Assembly: GCF_001949145.1 (NCBI RefSeq)
Contig: NW_019091443.1
Span: forward strand, 974,004 to 993,129
Length of the DNA stretch: 19,126 nt
Origin: Acanthaster planci
Lineage: Eukaryota > Echinodermata > Asteroidea > Valvatida > Acanthasteridae
Reading direction: 5' to 3'
A model generated the notes under the pieces. The model saw only the letters and a list, made by a program, of their open reading frames with translations. It was not told the origin of the DNA and did no database searches. Shown in pieces: positions 18,030 to 19,126 of this stretch. The position numbers and the translations under genes are program-made. Within the stretch, counting starts at the first letter, position 1, and every line of letters begins with the position of its first letter.

Positions 18030-18255
18030 TATCATGCAAGAAGGAAACTGTATGGATGAAAACGGAAAGTTTTTGTTTGTGCCTGTTAGTCAGGCAATTT
18101 GACGTGATTGTACATATTCGTGCAATGCAGTAGGCCAACTCGTACCCAAATGCACTCATATCCAGGTCTGTGTACATACGTGTGCACCATGCCCAAAATC
18201 CAGACATCTCATTTTTGACCGTTGCCAAACTCAGTGTGGAAATTTGAATCTGCAT

Positions 18256-19126
18256 GAAAAACGAACTGCATTTCAGACAAATGGCTCTCGATCTTAAAAA
18301 AAGTTAACTGATAGATACAATAAAATTATTAATCTTCCGGACAGTATCACTAATGATCTCAGGGGAATTTGACACGTGTGAAAAATTGGGCACTAAATAA
18401 GTCGAAAAACATGGAAAATGTCGAAAATGGGTCCCAATGAAAAACGAGGTGAATTTTAAAATACGGTTTTCTTCCTAGAAGTAATAACCATTTTTGTACA
18501 TAAGAGTTACTAGTCTTTCATATGGCATCAAAGTTATTTGAAGGTAAACTTGGCAAAGTTTTGAAACTTAGACGCAAAGCTAGGTAAAAAAGGGATAATT
18601 TTCATGATTATACTTTGTCGAAAGTTTGACATTTTCCACTTTCTTTTTTTTTTTTTTTTGGCGATCTTTTCACCACAAGCTATTAAATATCATCATTTGA
18701 TAGACTCTTAGCAATTTATTCACACACGAGGTCTTCAAGGGAAATGGCAGTACAATTCCCCCGCATGGGTCACCACCGATATACGTCGTCTGCTAGAATA
18801 ATTTTTCAGGCTGACGACCATTATGTCATTATTGCACATGCGCGAATACACAATCTAAATGCATGCACAGTCTATGGGGACTGAACATACATGGGGGAGT
18901 TAGGATGAGTTAAAATTGGGGGCACAAAATTCATCCTATTACACATGCTTGTTAAATGGCCACATGTTAAACCATTGGTCATATCATGGGACCTCCGTAA
19001 GTCCTCCGGATATATGTATTTAATACTCCCCTTTCAAGCCCTTTATACCTTCCTTTATGTGTAAGGACACAATACTGGCTAACAAAAATGGGACACATAG
19101 GTAAAAATTCAATCTAGTGAAAGGTG
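18256..19126. other. Unassigned right flank
   Basis: No gene or mobile element recognised. A T16 tract lies at 18644-18659. CACATGCGCG at about 18836 is a weak NRF1-like match. If the DDRGK1-like gene continues to the right, this would still be intron 2. Confidence 0.3.
18644..18659. repeat. T16 homopolymer
   Basis: Sixteen consecutive T bases following TTC. It could be a simple slippage tract or the reversed poly(A) tail of a minus-strand retroposed sequence. I see no retrogene next to it. Confidence 0.5.

Noticed and set aside
18030-18255. Upstream part of the 120-codon minus-strand frame as a host exon fused to transposon sequence
   Set aside because: There is an acceptor-like TTTTTCATGCAG at its start, but the frame continues only because the Tc1 TIR happens to be open. 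The pre-insertion sequence reaches a stop about ten codons after the junction.
6565-19126. Search for DDRGK1 exon 3 (GAKK motif and Glu/Lys-rich helix)
   Set aside because: No plus-strand segment with acceptor, phase 1 and a Glu/Lys-rich coding pattern was found. Lys/Glu-rich stretches near 12310 and 13210 belong to the hAT relic.

Overview
This is eukaryotic, AT-rich, intron- and transposon-dominated DNA. There are no operons or Shine-Dalgarno-led genes, single coding blocks are bounded by GT/AG splice signals, and the window holds relics of LINE, SINE, hAT and Tc1/mariner elements. The palindrome TACATGTA is strikingly frequent. Together these suggest a marine invertebrate, perhaps a deuterostome such as amphioxus, an echinoderm or a hemichordate; the lineage is a guess from sequence texture, not a proof.

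Layout. Bases 1-2700 are a repeat-rich 5' flank: two copies of a ~550-bp unit (about 292-1400), a minus-strand tRNA-derived SINE (about 1617-1868) and a ~148-bp tandem array (about 2157-2700). The arrays are studded with CRE-type (TGACGTCA) and E-box/CLEAR-type (TCACGTGAC) palindromes. A plus-strand gene follows. Its first coding exon (3159-3321) encodes an N-terminal membrane helix, and a phase-matched second exon (6412-6564) encodes an Arg/Met-rich linker. This architecture best fits DDRGK1 (UFBP1), the ER-membrane adaptor of the UFM1 pathway. No later exon was found, so the rest of the window would be a very large second intron or beyond. Intron 1 holds a fold-back repeat, a 16-bp minisatellite and the 3' end of a CR1/L2-like LINE.

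From 9.7 to 11.7 kb a degenerate A+T-rich array is split by a 1535-bp element. It has 14-bp terminal inverted repeats, a 4-bp AATA duplication, and seven same-strand copies of a 15-bp motif (GGTGTCGGACGTACA and variants). I cannot assign this element to a known superfamily, and it is the most novel object here. At 12.06-14.05 kb lies a broken hAT transposase of the ZNF862/KIAA1586-like type, with frameshifts, stops and substituted catalytic positions. A candidate minus-strand first coding exon sits at 15932-16163. At 17636-18029 is a 394-bp Tc1/mariner deletion derivative with near-perfect TIRs and TA target duplications, still carrying the transposase C-terminus.

The only host coding sequence I would defend is the two-exon 5' part of the DDRGK1-like gene and, less firmly, the minus-strand exon near 16 kb. 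Everything else is repeats, transposon debris or unassigned non-coding sequence.
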